From an uncultured Collinsella sp. (GTDB lineage: Bacteria > Actinomycetota > Coriobacteriia > Coriobacteriales > Coriobacteriaceae): a DNA stretch of 20,159 nucleotides. A program made the translations under genes and the position numbers. Shown here piece after piece: positions 1-6,303 of this stretch (within the stretch, counting starts at the first letter, position 1; each line of letters starts with the position of its first letter). The stretch covers positions 1 to 20,159 of the forward strand of contig CAUBQN010000020.1 of NCBI GenBank assembly GCA_958438125.1, in the 5' to 3' direction. The notes below the pieces were generated by a model. It saw only the letters and a list, made by a program, of their open reading frames with translations. It had not been told where the DNA came from and made no database searches.

Positions 1-733
1 TTACTGCAAACTCCGGGCTAAATACTACCCTGCCCAGGCGAACGAGCGTAGAGCCTTCCTCAAGGGCAGGCTCAAAGTCCTCGCTCATGCCGCAGGAAAG
101 TTCGGGCAGGCTCAGATCGGAGTGCGTCGCCTCAAGCTCATCCCTTAGCTCGCGAAGTCCGGCAAAAGTGCGGCGCGCCACATCCTTATTCCCCCGGGGT
201 GCCATAGTCATAAGTCCCTGCACACAAATTCCCTCAAGCTCAGCAAGCTCACTTGCGGCGGCTCGGACCTCGTCGGGCGAAAAGCCGCCCTTGGACTCCT
301 CGCCGCTCACATTGACCTCGAGCAGCACGCGCTGGGGGCCGGAGAGCTCGCCCGCCTCAATCTTGCGGACCGCACGGCTCGAGATGGCCAGTGCCAAATG
401 CAGCGAGCTTACCGAATGAATCAGCTCGGCCGAGCCCAGAACCGCATTGATCTTGTTGGTCTGCAGGTTGCCGATCATATCGAAGCGTACCTCGGGTAGC
501 TCCGGATGCTCTGCGAGACCCGCAAGCTTGCGAACGAGCTCCTGCGGGCGGTTCTCGGCAAAATGGCGATACCCCGCCTGAATAGCGGCAACGGTCTCAT
601 CGACGCCAATAGTCTTGGAGACGGCAATCAGGCGCGCGGCATCGTGGGGACGGCCCGCGCGATCGAGCGCCGCATAAAAACGCTCCAGAATCTGCTCGCG
701 GCGAGCGCGCATCAAGTCCAAATAGTTATCCAT
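1..733 (-). CDS. yggS: YggS/YlmE family pyridoxal phosphate-binding protein, 3' end cut by the window
   Basis: Homologue of the PLP-binding YggS/YlmE/PLPBP family, single-domain fold-type III barrel proteins involved in vitamin B6 and amino acid homeostasis, with no firmly known reaction. The 244 visible codons include AVSKT with the predicted PLP lysine at K40, then HFAENRPQE, a family hallmark, GLMTMAP near the middle, and near the end a GMSEDFEPALEEGSTLVRLG motif, the phosphate-contacting C-terminal signature. The reading frame is still open at base 1; normal family length is about 225-245 residues, so only a few residues are missing. The ATG at 733 follows a GGAGG nine bases upstream. It sits downstream of phoU across a 120-base gap with a stem-loop. 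In related genomes it lies next to pgeF and before sepF, so sepF may follow outside the window (inference). Confidence 0.93.
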   Translation of the reverse strand, partial: MDNYLDLMRARREQILERFYAALDRAGRPHDAARLIAVSKTIGVDETVAAIQAGYRHFAENRPQELVRKLAGLAEHPELPEVRFDMIGNLQTNKINAVLGSAELIHSVSSLHLALAISSRAVRKIEAGELSGPQRVLLEVNVSGEESKGGFSPDEVRAAASELAELEGICVQGLMTMAPRGNKDVARRTFAGLRELRDELEATHSDLSLPELSCGMSEDFEPALEEGSTLVRLGRVVFSPEFAV

Positions 734-783
734 TGCCAATCGCCTCCGTAGACAGCCAAACAAGTAGTCCCATGCTAACGCAA

Positions 784-815
784 GAGTGCGGCCTCGCATG
801 TGCAAGGCCGCACTC
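784..815 (-). terminator. Stem-loop between phoU and yggS, probable terminator of the pst operon
   Basis: A perfect 11-base inverted repeat (GAGTGCGGCCT at 784-794 pairing with 805-815) encloses a 10-base loop that can pair a little further. It begins about 40 bases after the phoU stop. The minus-strand bases after the stem are only moderately T-rich (TTGCGTTAG), so it is a weak-tailed intrinsic terminator or an RNA-stabilising hairpin. Its position between the end of the phosphate operon and yggS favours termination. Confidence 0.5.
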
Positions 816-853
816 ACATAGGTATTTACAATCTTTCGACGAACGGGGCCACC

Positions 854-1711
854 CTACTCCTCGTCATCCTCGGAGTCGTCCTCGTCCTCGAGGTGCTCGA
901 GCAGGTAGCGGAGACCCTCGCTCACCTCGTTAGCGGGCACTTTGGCAACATAGTGTGCATCGACGGCAGGCCTCATGATGACGCCCTCGCCCGAAGGCAC
1001 GCGCATGCTCTCAAGCTCATCCTCGTCCGTACGGGCGATATCGCCGGCAGTCATGCGCTGGCCGGTCAAAAGGAAGGTCAGACGGCAGGCGGCATCGATG
1101 GAAATCGAGGCGATACGATCGAGGTAGCGCGAGACCATGATGGCGCGGCGCAGATCGTCATAGTTGCTGTCGTCGTCCATAAAATCGCCCGTATCCATGC
1201 GGTTAAAGGTGCGGAAAAACTTCTCGTACGCCGCATGCACCGGCTCGTCCTCGACGGCCAGGTTGCAGATGATGGACATGTCGTTGGTGACGAGCGCAGA
1301 AAGCGACGAACCCAGCACCTGGTAAACAGCCTCGGCCTCGGCCTCAACCGTACCGACGAGTTCCTGGGGCAGCGAGATGTCGGCCTTGACCATGTGACGC
1401 GTGGCGCGGCAGATCTGGCGAACCTTATCGGTCATGCGCTGCAGGTTAAAGTCGACGTAGATGATCGTCTGCAGCAAGCGGAAGTCGGAGGCAACCGGCG
1501 ACTGCGTAGCGATCAGGTTGTAGCACACGGCCTCCAAGTTGGCGCAGCGAGCATCAATCGAAAGCGTGCGCTTCTTGGTCTTGGTGGCGAGCTTGCGGTC
1601 GTCGGTCACATAGGCCTTCACGGCGTCGTGAAGGGCCAAATCGACGGCCTCGTAGATGCCCAGCATCTCGTGACGGGCCTCGATGAGCTGACGGGAAAAC
1701 AGTTTGCGCAT
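854..1711 (-). CDS. phoU: PhoU, phosphate signalling regulator with acidic C-terminal extension
   Basis: PhoU is a cytoplasmic helical protein that links the Pst transporter to the PhoR/PhoP two-component system and represses the Pho response when phosphate is plentiful. The 285-residue product shows two PhoU helical-bundle repeats. The first contains QSPVASDFRLLQ (70-81) and DFNLQRMTDKV (87-97), the family metal-site pattern. The second contains RRAIMVSRYLDRIASISID (188-206). Family members are usually about 210-240 residues; the extra length is a tail from about residue 217 that ends in a run of Asp and Glu (EDEDDSEDDEE). The ATG at 1711 follows a GGAGTG Shine-Dalgarno sequence. It is last in pgeF-pstSCAB-phoU, 91 bases after pstB. 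Family assignment is secure; the role of the tail is unknown. Confidence 0.94.
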   Translation of the reverse strand: MRKLFSRQLIEARHEMLGIYEAVDLALHDAVKAYVTDDRKLATKTKKRTLSIDARCANLEAVCYNLIATQSPVASDFRLLQTIIYVDFNLQRMTDKVRQICRATRHMVKADISLPQELVGTVEAEAEAVYQVLGSSLSALVTNDMSIICNLAVEDEPVHAAYEKFFRTFNRMDTGDFMDDDSNYDDLRRAIMVSRYLDRIASISIDAACRLTFLLTGQRMTAGDIARTDEDELESMRVPSGEGVIMRPAVDAHYVAKVPANEVSEGLRYLLEHLEDEDDSEDDEE

Positions 1712-1731
1712 GGTTCACTCCAATCAGTTGG

Positions 1732-1778
1732 GTGCGGTCATGCCGCCCGCACAGTAAATACGCACCGGACCAGGTCCG
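1732..1778 (-). other. Two small stem-loops in the pstB-phoU gap
   Basis: Within the 91-base gap, CGGAC at 1766-1770 pairs with GTCCG at 1774-1778, and GTGCGG at 1732-1737 pairs with CCGCAC at 1747-1752. Neither is followed by a T-run on the minus strand, so they are unlikely to be full terminators. They may act as RNA processing or stability elements that set phoU expression apart from the transporter genes. The structures are seen; the function is inferred. Confidence 0.3.
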
Positions 1779-1802
1779 ATCGCTTGGGACTAGTCGCACC
1801 GA

Positions 1803-2606
1803 TCAGCCAAAGCGGCCGGTGATATAGTCTTCCGTCCGCGAATCCACCGGGCTGGTGAAGATCGCGTCGGTTTGACCATACTCGATGAGCGTGGCGGGCT
1901 CGCCGGCAACCTCCTGCAAGAAGAAGGCGGTGTAGTCGCTAATACGAGCTGCCTGCTGCATTGAATGCGTGACGATGATGATCGTCATCTCGGGCGCCAG
2001 CTCGGCCATCAGATCCTCGACCTTAGAGACGGACGTGGGGTCGATGGCAGAGCAGGGCTCGTCCATCAGCAGGACATCGGGCTGCACCGCAAGCACACGC
2101 GCGATGCACAGACGCTGCTGTTGACCGCCCGAGAGCGCCAAACCATCCTTGTTGAGCTGATTGGATACATCTTTCCAGAGGTTGGCGCGCTTGAGCGATT
2201 CTTCCACAATGTCATCGAGGTCGCTTTTGCTAGTCACGCCCTGCAGACGAGGGCCAAAAGCGACATTCTCGTAGATGGATTTGGGAAACGGGTTGGGCTG
2301 CTGAAAAATCATGCCCACGCGGCGACGAAGATCGACCGGGTCGACGCCCTCGGCATAGATATCGTTGCCGTCGAGCGTCATGACGCCCTCGACACGAGTG
2401 CCCTCGATAAGGTCATTCATACGGTTGATGCAGCGCAGAAACGTCGATTTACCGCAGCCCGAAGGGCCGATAAACGAGGTGATGGCGTTTTTGGCGATGT
2501 TGAGGTCGAGCCCCGTCAGCGCATGAAAGTCACCGTACCAAAAGTTGAAATCCTTGGCCGTGATGGCCGCTTGCTCCAGCGCGGGAGCGGACTGATAGAC
2601 GGACAT
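1803..2606 (-). CDS. pstB: PstB, ATPase of the phosphate ABC transporter
   Basis: This is the ATP-binding subunit that powers phosphate import through the PstC/PstA membrane pair. All ABC motifs are present in order: Walker A GPSGCGKST (47-55), Q-loop FQQPNPFPKS (101-110, the PstB-specific form), signature LSGGQQQR (158-165), Walker B VLLMDEP (178-184), D-loop SAIDP and the switch histidine H214. Its 267 residues are slightly longer than the 250-260 typical of PstB because of a short N-terminal lead before the ABC domain. The ATG at 2606 is preceded by AAGGAG, 12 bases after the pstA stop. PstB is distinguished from other importer ATPases by the NPFPKSIYENVAFG stretch and by its neighbours. 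Confidence 0.98.
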   Translation of the reverse strand: MSVYQSAPALEQAAITAKDFNFWYGDFHALTGLDLNIAKNAITSFIGPSGCGKSTFLRCINRMNDLIEGTRVEGVMTLDGNDIYAEGVDPVDLRRRVGMIFQQPNPFPKSIYENVAFGPRLQGVTSKSDLDDIVEESLKRANLWKDVSNQLNKDGLALSGGQQQRLCIARVLAVQPDVLLMDEPCSAIDPTSVSKVEDLMAELAPEMTIIIVTHSMQQAARISDYTAFFLQEVAGEPATLIEYGQTDAIFTSPVDSRTEDYITGRFG

Positions 2607-2618
2607 GGGACTCCTTAA

Positions 2619-3524
2619 CTAGCGGCGCTTGCGCGACAGATAACGCGCAAACAGGTTGAAGGCCAGAATAATCGCCATCAGCAAAAGCGCGGTGCCGTAG
2701 GCTGCGTTCATGTTGATGCCGTCATTGGCAAGCAGATAAAGGTGAACGGTCATGGGACGACCGGAATCGAGCGGCGAAATAGGCAGGTTGATGGCCTGAC
2801 CCATGGTGTAGAGCACCACCGCGGTCTCGCCGATGGCGCGACCGATGGCAAGGACGATGCCGGTGGCAATGCGGCCAAAGGCCGAAGGAAGCACGATCTT
2901 GGAGACGACCTGCCACTTGGTGGCGCCCAGGCCATATGCACCCCAACGGATATAGCGCGGAACGGCGCGGATTGCCTCCTCGGTGGTGCGCATGACGATG
3001 GGCAGCATCAGAAGCGCCAGCGCCAGGGCGGCCGAGACCATCGAAAGGCCCAGACCCATAGCTTCGACAAACAGGGCGTAGCCAAAGAGGCCCATAACGA
3101 TGGAGGGCACCGAGGCCAGGGCATCGGCAGCAAAGCGAATGATGTCGACAATCTTGCCCTGCTTGGCGTACTCGGCCAGATAGACCGCAGCCAAGACGGC
3201 AACCGGCGTGCAGATGAGCATGGCGAGCGCCGTCACGTAGACGGTCGAGACAATCGTAGGCCAAATGCCGCCTTCGGCGTTTACGCCCTGCGGCCAGCCG
3301 AAGATAAAGTCGAGCGAGATATGCGGCAGGCCGTTGATGACCACGTAGGCGATGATGGCGATCAGCACCAGCGTGGTTATATAGGCCGCGGCGCGAAACA
3401 CGCCGAGCATAATCTTGTTGGACAGGTCCTTGTTGATACGGCCCTTCTTGCCATGGGAAAGGGCACGCTTGATGCGCTCGCGCGAGGAGGTCGTATCGAC
3501 CATCGTGTCAACGGAATCGGACAT
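2619..3524 (-). CDS. pstA: PstA, permease subunit of the phosphate ABC transporter
   Basis: PstA is one of two inner-membrane subunits that form the phosphate channel. The 301-residue protein starts with about 38 polar, basic residues, then a membrane helix (about 45-68, ending VVINGL) and five further hydrophobic segments. The cytoplasmic coupling loop that docks on PstB is visible as WGAYGLGATKWQVVSKIVLP followed by a GRAIGETA motif, the EAA-type signature of the BPD transporter family. It begins three bases after the pstC stop, with a GAGGGGG ribosome site inside the pstC end, so the two are probably translated together. The PstA rather than PstC identity rests on order and on the longer N-terminal tail; either way the function is the same channel. 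Confidence 0.96.
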   Translation of the reverse strand: MSDSVDTMVDTTSSRERIKRALSHGKKGRINKDLSNKIMLGVFRAAAYITTLVLIAIIAYVVINGLPHISLDFIFGWPQGVNAEGGIWPTIVSTVYVTALAMLICTPVAVLAAVYLAEYAKQGKIVDIIRFAADALASVPSIVMGLFGYALFVEAMGLGLSMVSAALALALLMLPIVMRTTEEAIRAVPRYIRWGAYGLGATKWQVVSKIVLPSAFGRIATGIVLAIGRAIGETAVVLYTMGQAINLPISPLDSGRPMTVHLYLLANDGINMNAAYGTALLLMAIILAFNLFARYLSRKRR

Positions 3525-3527
3525 AGC

Positions 3528-4451
3528 CTACCCCCTCTTCTTGGAAATCAGGCGGACGATACCCACCAGTGCAGCGGAGATGATAAACAGGACAACGCCC
3601 ATGCCAAACAGAGCCGAGCGGTGCAGGCCCGAGGAATAACTCATGTCGAGCGCGATCTGACTCGTGAGCGTCGAGATGGGGCTCGAGATGCCATCCGGAA
3701 TGACCGGGGCGTTGCCCACGACCATCAGCACGGCCATGGTCTCACCGATGGCACGCCCCATACCCAAGACAATTGCATCGACGATGCCCAGCTTGGCTGC
3801 AGGAAGCACGACCTTGTAGATGGTCTGCCACTTGGTGGCACCCATGGCATAGGATGCCTCGCGAATGCCCATGGGAATGGAATTGAGGGCATCGATGGTG
3901 AGCGTGGTGATGGTGGGAACGATCATGATGGCGAGCACGAACCACGCCGTCAGCGCGCCAAAGCCAAGACCGCCGGTCAGCTGCGCGATAAACGGACGGA
4001 TGATGACCATGCCAAAGAAGCCGTAAATGATGGAGGGGATGCCCGCCAGCAGGTCGACGGCGGGGCTGATGAGCTTGCGCACGCGCTTGCTGGCAATCTC
4101 GACCAGATACACAGCCGTACCCACACCCAGGGGCACGCCCATGGCGAGCGCACCGACCGTCACCAGGCCAGAGCCAGCCAGCAGCGACATAATGCCGTAG
4201 TGACCCTCAGAGGGCGCCCACGTAAAGCTAAAGAAGTCCGCCAGGCCAATGTCGGTAAAGACCGGCAGCGCCGAGTACGTGGTAAACACAAAAATCAGGA
4301 TGACGGTGACGACCGCTAAGAACGCACAGGCAAAGAAGATCCACTGCAGCGCCTTCTCCTTAAGATAGGTGCTGCGCGACACCAATGCCAACTCACGCTT
4401 TTTGGGCGCCTGAGTCTCCTGCTCAATCTGGGGGGTTTCCTGTGCTTCCAT
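3528..4451 (-). CDS. pstC: PstC, permease subunit of the phosphate ABC transporter
   Basis: PstC pairs with PstA to form the membrane channel for phosphate. I place the start at ATG 4451 (307 residues), directly after the pstS stop, because AGGGGAG lies eight bases upstream; an in-frame GTG at 4460 is possible but leaves no room for a ribosome site. The N-terminus is a charged Gln/Glu-rich cytosolic segment, followed by a membrane helix at about residues 35-60 and five more hydrophobic segments. The EAA loop reads REASYAMGATKWQTIYKVVLP and is followed by GRAIGETMAVLMVVGN, typical of PstC. It sits between pstS and pstA with almost no spacer on either side, as expected for a tightly coupled operon. 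Confidence 0.96.
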   Translation of the reverse strand: MEAQETPQIEQETQAPKKRELALVSRSTYLKEKALQWIFFACAFLAVVTVILIFVFTTYSALPVFTDIGLADFFSFTWAPSEGHYGIMSLLAGSGLVTVGALAMGVPLGVGTAVYLVEIASKRVRKLISPAVDLLAGIPSIIYGFFGMVIIRPFIAQLTGGLGFGALTAWFVLAIMIVPTITTLTIDALNSIPMGIREASYAMGATKWQTIYKVVLPAAKLGIVDAIVLGMGRAIGETMAVLMVVGNAPVIPDGISSPISTLTSQIALDMSYSSGLHRSALFGMGVVLFIISAALVGIVRLISKKRG

Positions 4452-4452
4452 G

Positions 4453-5289
4453 CTACTCACTCCCCTTTCCGTCGTTGGTGACGGGAATAAAGCCCGCCTC
4501 GCGAATCTGCTTGTCCATCTTTTCGGACGTCACGTAGTCGATGTAATCCTGCGCCTGCCGCGAAGGCGTCCCCTTCACAAAGAAGTAAAGGTCACGCGAG
4601 ATGGGGTAGCCGCCACTTGCGACCGTCTTCTCGGATGCCTCGACATGGTTGACCGAAACGGCCTTAACCGAGGTCTTAGCGTTGAGGCTCTCGACAAAAC
4701 CCAGCGAGATGTAGCCAATAGCTCCGCGCGAGCGGGACACGACATCGCGTACCTGGCCCGTACCCGAAAGAACAGCCGAGCGGCGATCGAACGGCGTGCC
4801 GCCCATCACGATAGAGCGGAAGGCCTCGCGCGTACCGGACGCCTCGTCGCGGTTGATAACCTGAATCTTCAGGTCCTCTCCGCCGACTTCTTTCCAGTTG
4901 GTAATCTTGCCGGCGTAAATATCGCGGAGCTGCTCGGTCGAGAGATTGTCGACCGGGTTGTCGTCGTTCACGATGACTGCGATGCCATCGTGCGCGATAA
5001 CGATCGGGGTCAGGCCCAAATCCTGCTCGTCGACATTGAGGCCACGAGACGAGCTAGCGATGTCGGCGGTGCCGGCGCTAACGGCTTCGATGCCCGCAGA
5101 GGAACCAAGGCCAGAGACGAGCACGTCGATGCCGGTCTCTTCCTTAAAGCCCTCGGCCGCGATCTCGGCAATGGGAAGGCAGGTGGTCGAGCCGGCCACG
5201 GTAATAGAAGACGTAGAAGATCCCGAAGAGCAGGCGCACAGCGTGAGCGCGAGCACTGCTGCGCTCAGGACCGATGCGATCTTTCTCAT
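4453..5289 (-). CDS. pstS: PstS, phosphate-binding lipoprotein
   Basis: This is the extracellular phosphate receptor that delivers phosphate to PstCA. The 278 residues begin with a lipoprotein signal peptide: MRKIA, a hydrophobic core, then a lipobox LCAC with C20 as the predicted lipid-modified residue, and a Ser/Gly-rich tether (21-28). Phosphate-contact motifs of the PBP-like fold follow: GSTT (33-36), LGSSAG (61-66), SSRGL (80-84) and EASGTREAF (149-157). It is near normal length for compact Gram-positive PstS proteins. Its ATG overlaps the pgeF stop as ATGA and has no good Shine-Dalgarno sequence of its own, so translation probably depends on ribosomes finishing pgeF. Confidence 0.97.
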   Translation of the reverse strand: MRKIASVLSAAVLALTLCACSSGSSTSSITVAGSTTCLPIAEIAAEGFKEETGIDVLVSGLGSSAGIEAVSAGTADIASSSRGLNVDEQDLGLTPIVIAHDGIAVIVNDDNPVDNLSTEQLRDIYAGKITNWKEVGGEDLKIQVINRDEASGTREAFRSIVMGGTPFDRRSAVLSGTGQVRDVVSRSRGAIGYISLGFVESLNAKTSVKAVSVNHVEASEKTVASGGYPISRDLYFFVKGTPSRQAQDYIDYVTSEKMDKQIREAGFIPVTNDGKGSE

Positions 5290-6086
5290 AGCATCACGCC
5301 GATTGCTGCATGGCGCCCGCAGGTGCCACCCTCGTTGCGGTAGGAATAAAAGCGGTCGTTCTGACGAACGGTCGAAAGTTGGGTATCCACAATCCTATCC
5401 GCATCGACACCGGCATCCACCAGCGCCTCGCGAATGGCGGCGGAAAGATCAAGCATACGGGAAGCGCCCGCATCGATGCACGAGAACTCGGCGGCAAAGC
5501 GATCCATGAGCTCCTGGGAAACCTCGTACTCGTCACCCAGGATATGGGGGCCGATATAGGCAGAAACATCGCTCGCATTGCAACCGGCTACCTCACAAAG
5601 CGCCTGGCACGCCTTGGCGGAAATGCGCGCGATCGTGCCCTTCCATCCGGAATGCACCACGGCAAATCCGCCGGAGGCAACCAGCACCACGGGAACGCAG
5701 TCGGCAAAGCAGAGCAGCACGGGCACCTCATGGGCCGTACAGACGATGGCATCGCAGCCCTCGGCAATCTGCTCGCGAATGTTCTCGAGATCGTCGGCAC
5801 CGTTCGAGGTCACCGTCACGACATGGTCGCCGTGCACCTGATTGGGAACAAGCAGATTATGCTCGCACTCGGCGGCCCCCATGGCCTCGAGCGCGCGACG
5901 ACGATTTTCTTGAACAGCAATGGGGTCATCGCCTACATGCGAGCCCAGGTTGAGCGAGGAGTACGCATCTTCGGAAACGCCACCGGTGCGCTCGGTAAAG
6001 GCAAAGCGAACATCGCGCGCCGCGCCCTCCACCAACGTAACTCCATCATGGTCGAGACGCGAAACGTTGTCCGCACGTGCTGCCAT
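5286..6086 (-). CDS. pgeF: PgeF/YfiH (LACC1) family: peptidoglycan editing factor or purine nucleoside enzyme
   Basis: Member of the DUF152/YfiH/YlmD family, once called polyphenol oxidase. Family work links it to peptidoglycan editing (removal of wrongly built UDP-MurNAc-Ser) and, for LACC1-type members, to adenosine deaminase and phosphate-dependent purine nucleoside phosphorylase activity. The three family metal and catalytic residues are visible: H85 in NQVHGD, C130 in FADCVP and H145 in VHSGWKGT. The C-terminal YSYRNEGGTCGRHAAIG block is also typical. I choose ATG 6086 (266 residues), which has TAGGAGG seven bases upstream; an in-frame extension to 6191 has no ribosome site and a hydrophobic lead unlike the family. 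It heads the pst operon and overlaps pstS by four bases, so it should be expressed with phosphate uptake. Confidence 0.95.
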   Translation of the reverse strand: MAARADNVSRLDHDGVTLVEGAARDVRFAFTERTGGVSEDAYSSLNLGSHVGDDPIAVQENRRRALEAMGAAECEHNLLVPNQVHGDHVVTVTSNGADDLENIREQIAEGCDAIVCTAHEVPVLLCFADCVPVVLVASGGFAVVHSGWKGTIARISAKACQALCEVAGCNASDVSAYIGPHILGDEYEVSQELMDRFAAEFSCIDAGASRMLDLSAAIREALVDAGVDADRIVDTQLSTVRQNDRFYSYRNEGGTCGRHAAIGVML

Positions 6087-6113
6087 ACTAAAGCCTCCTA
6101 ATAACACAAGTAT

Positions 6114-6128
6114 CGCGGCGAAGCCGCG
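6114..6128 (-). other. GC-rich hairpin in the pgeF leader
   Basis: CGCGGC and GCCGCG form a perfect six-base stem around a three-base loop, 28 bases upstream of the pgeF start. The following minus-strand bases (ATACTTGTGTTAT) are not a proper T-run, so I see an untranslated-leader hairpin rather than a terminator. Function unknown. Confidence 0.35.
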
Positions 6129-6156
6129 GCAGTCCGTGTCATACGGCTGCCACACT

Positions 6157-6171
6157 TCATAAAAAAGGATA
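6157..6171 (-). promoter_or_regulatory. Candidate -10 region of the pgeF-pst operon
   Basis: On the minus strand TATCCT (6171-6166) and TTATGA (6162-6157) lie just downstream of the TTAC repeat cluster and 71-85 bases before the pgeF ATG. TATCCT is nine bases after the last repeat, a layout seen at activator-dependent Pho promoters that lack a good -35. Neither hexamer is a close match to TATAAT, so the call is tentative. Confidence 0.3.
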
Positions 6172-6180
6172 CCCGCAGCG

Positions 6181-6212
6181 GTAAGGAGCAAACGTAAAGG
6201 GAACGTAAGGAG
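6181..6212 (-). promoter_or_regulatory. Direct-repeat cluster upstream of pgeF-pst, candidate PhoP-type box
   Basis: Read on the minus strand, CTCCTTAC, CCCTTTAC and CTCCTTAC follow one another. The TTAC cores start at 6208, 6197 and 6184, that is 11 and 13 bases apart. The first two units are 11-mers matching at 9 of 11 positions. Response regulators of the PhoB/PhoP type bind direct repeats with 11-base period, for example TTAACA-like units in Bacillus. The site lies upstream of an operon that encodes phosphate uptake and PhoU. The repeats are seen; the binding protein is inferred. Confidence 0.45.
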
Positions 6213-6247
6213 ATTGGAGGCTTTCGTTTACAAAGGCGAAACACAAC

Positions 6248-6281
6248 AAAAAAGGGGTGCGCCCAATCGGACGCACCCCTT
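6248..6281 (-). terminator. Strong intrinsic terminator after ftsZ
   Basis: AAGGGGTGCG (6252-6261) pairs perfectly with CGCACCCCTT (6272-6281), and on the minus strand the stem can extend by three more pairs around a GATT loop. It is followed on that strand by TTTTTTGTTGTGTTT. The stem starts 23 bases after the ftsZ stop. This is a textbook rho-independent terminator and should end the ftsZ transcript before pgeF. Confidence 0.9.
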
Positions 6282-6303
6282 GCAAGTCGTTGAGAAAAAC
6301 GAA

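Noticed and set aside
1..3. TAA on the minus strand at the very edge, as the stop of yggS
   Set aside because: It is one base out of the yggS frame, which starts at 733 and stays open to base 1, so the real stop lies outside the window.
2742..4319. A 525-codon open frame on the plus strand opposite pstA and pstC
   Set aside because: It is antisense to two unmistakable permease genes, its translation is His/Asp/Arg/Gly-rich with no domain, and long antisense frames are common in codon-biased high-GC genes.
6087..6191. A 35-residue N-terminal extension of PgeF that could look like a membrane signal
   Set aside because: It lacks a ribosome site, spans the leader hairpin and candidate promoter, and the ATG at 6086 has a near-perfect TAGGAGG upstream; the family is cytoplasmic.
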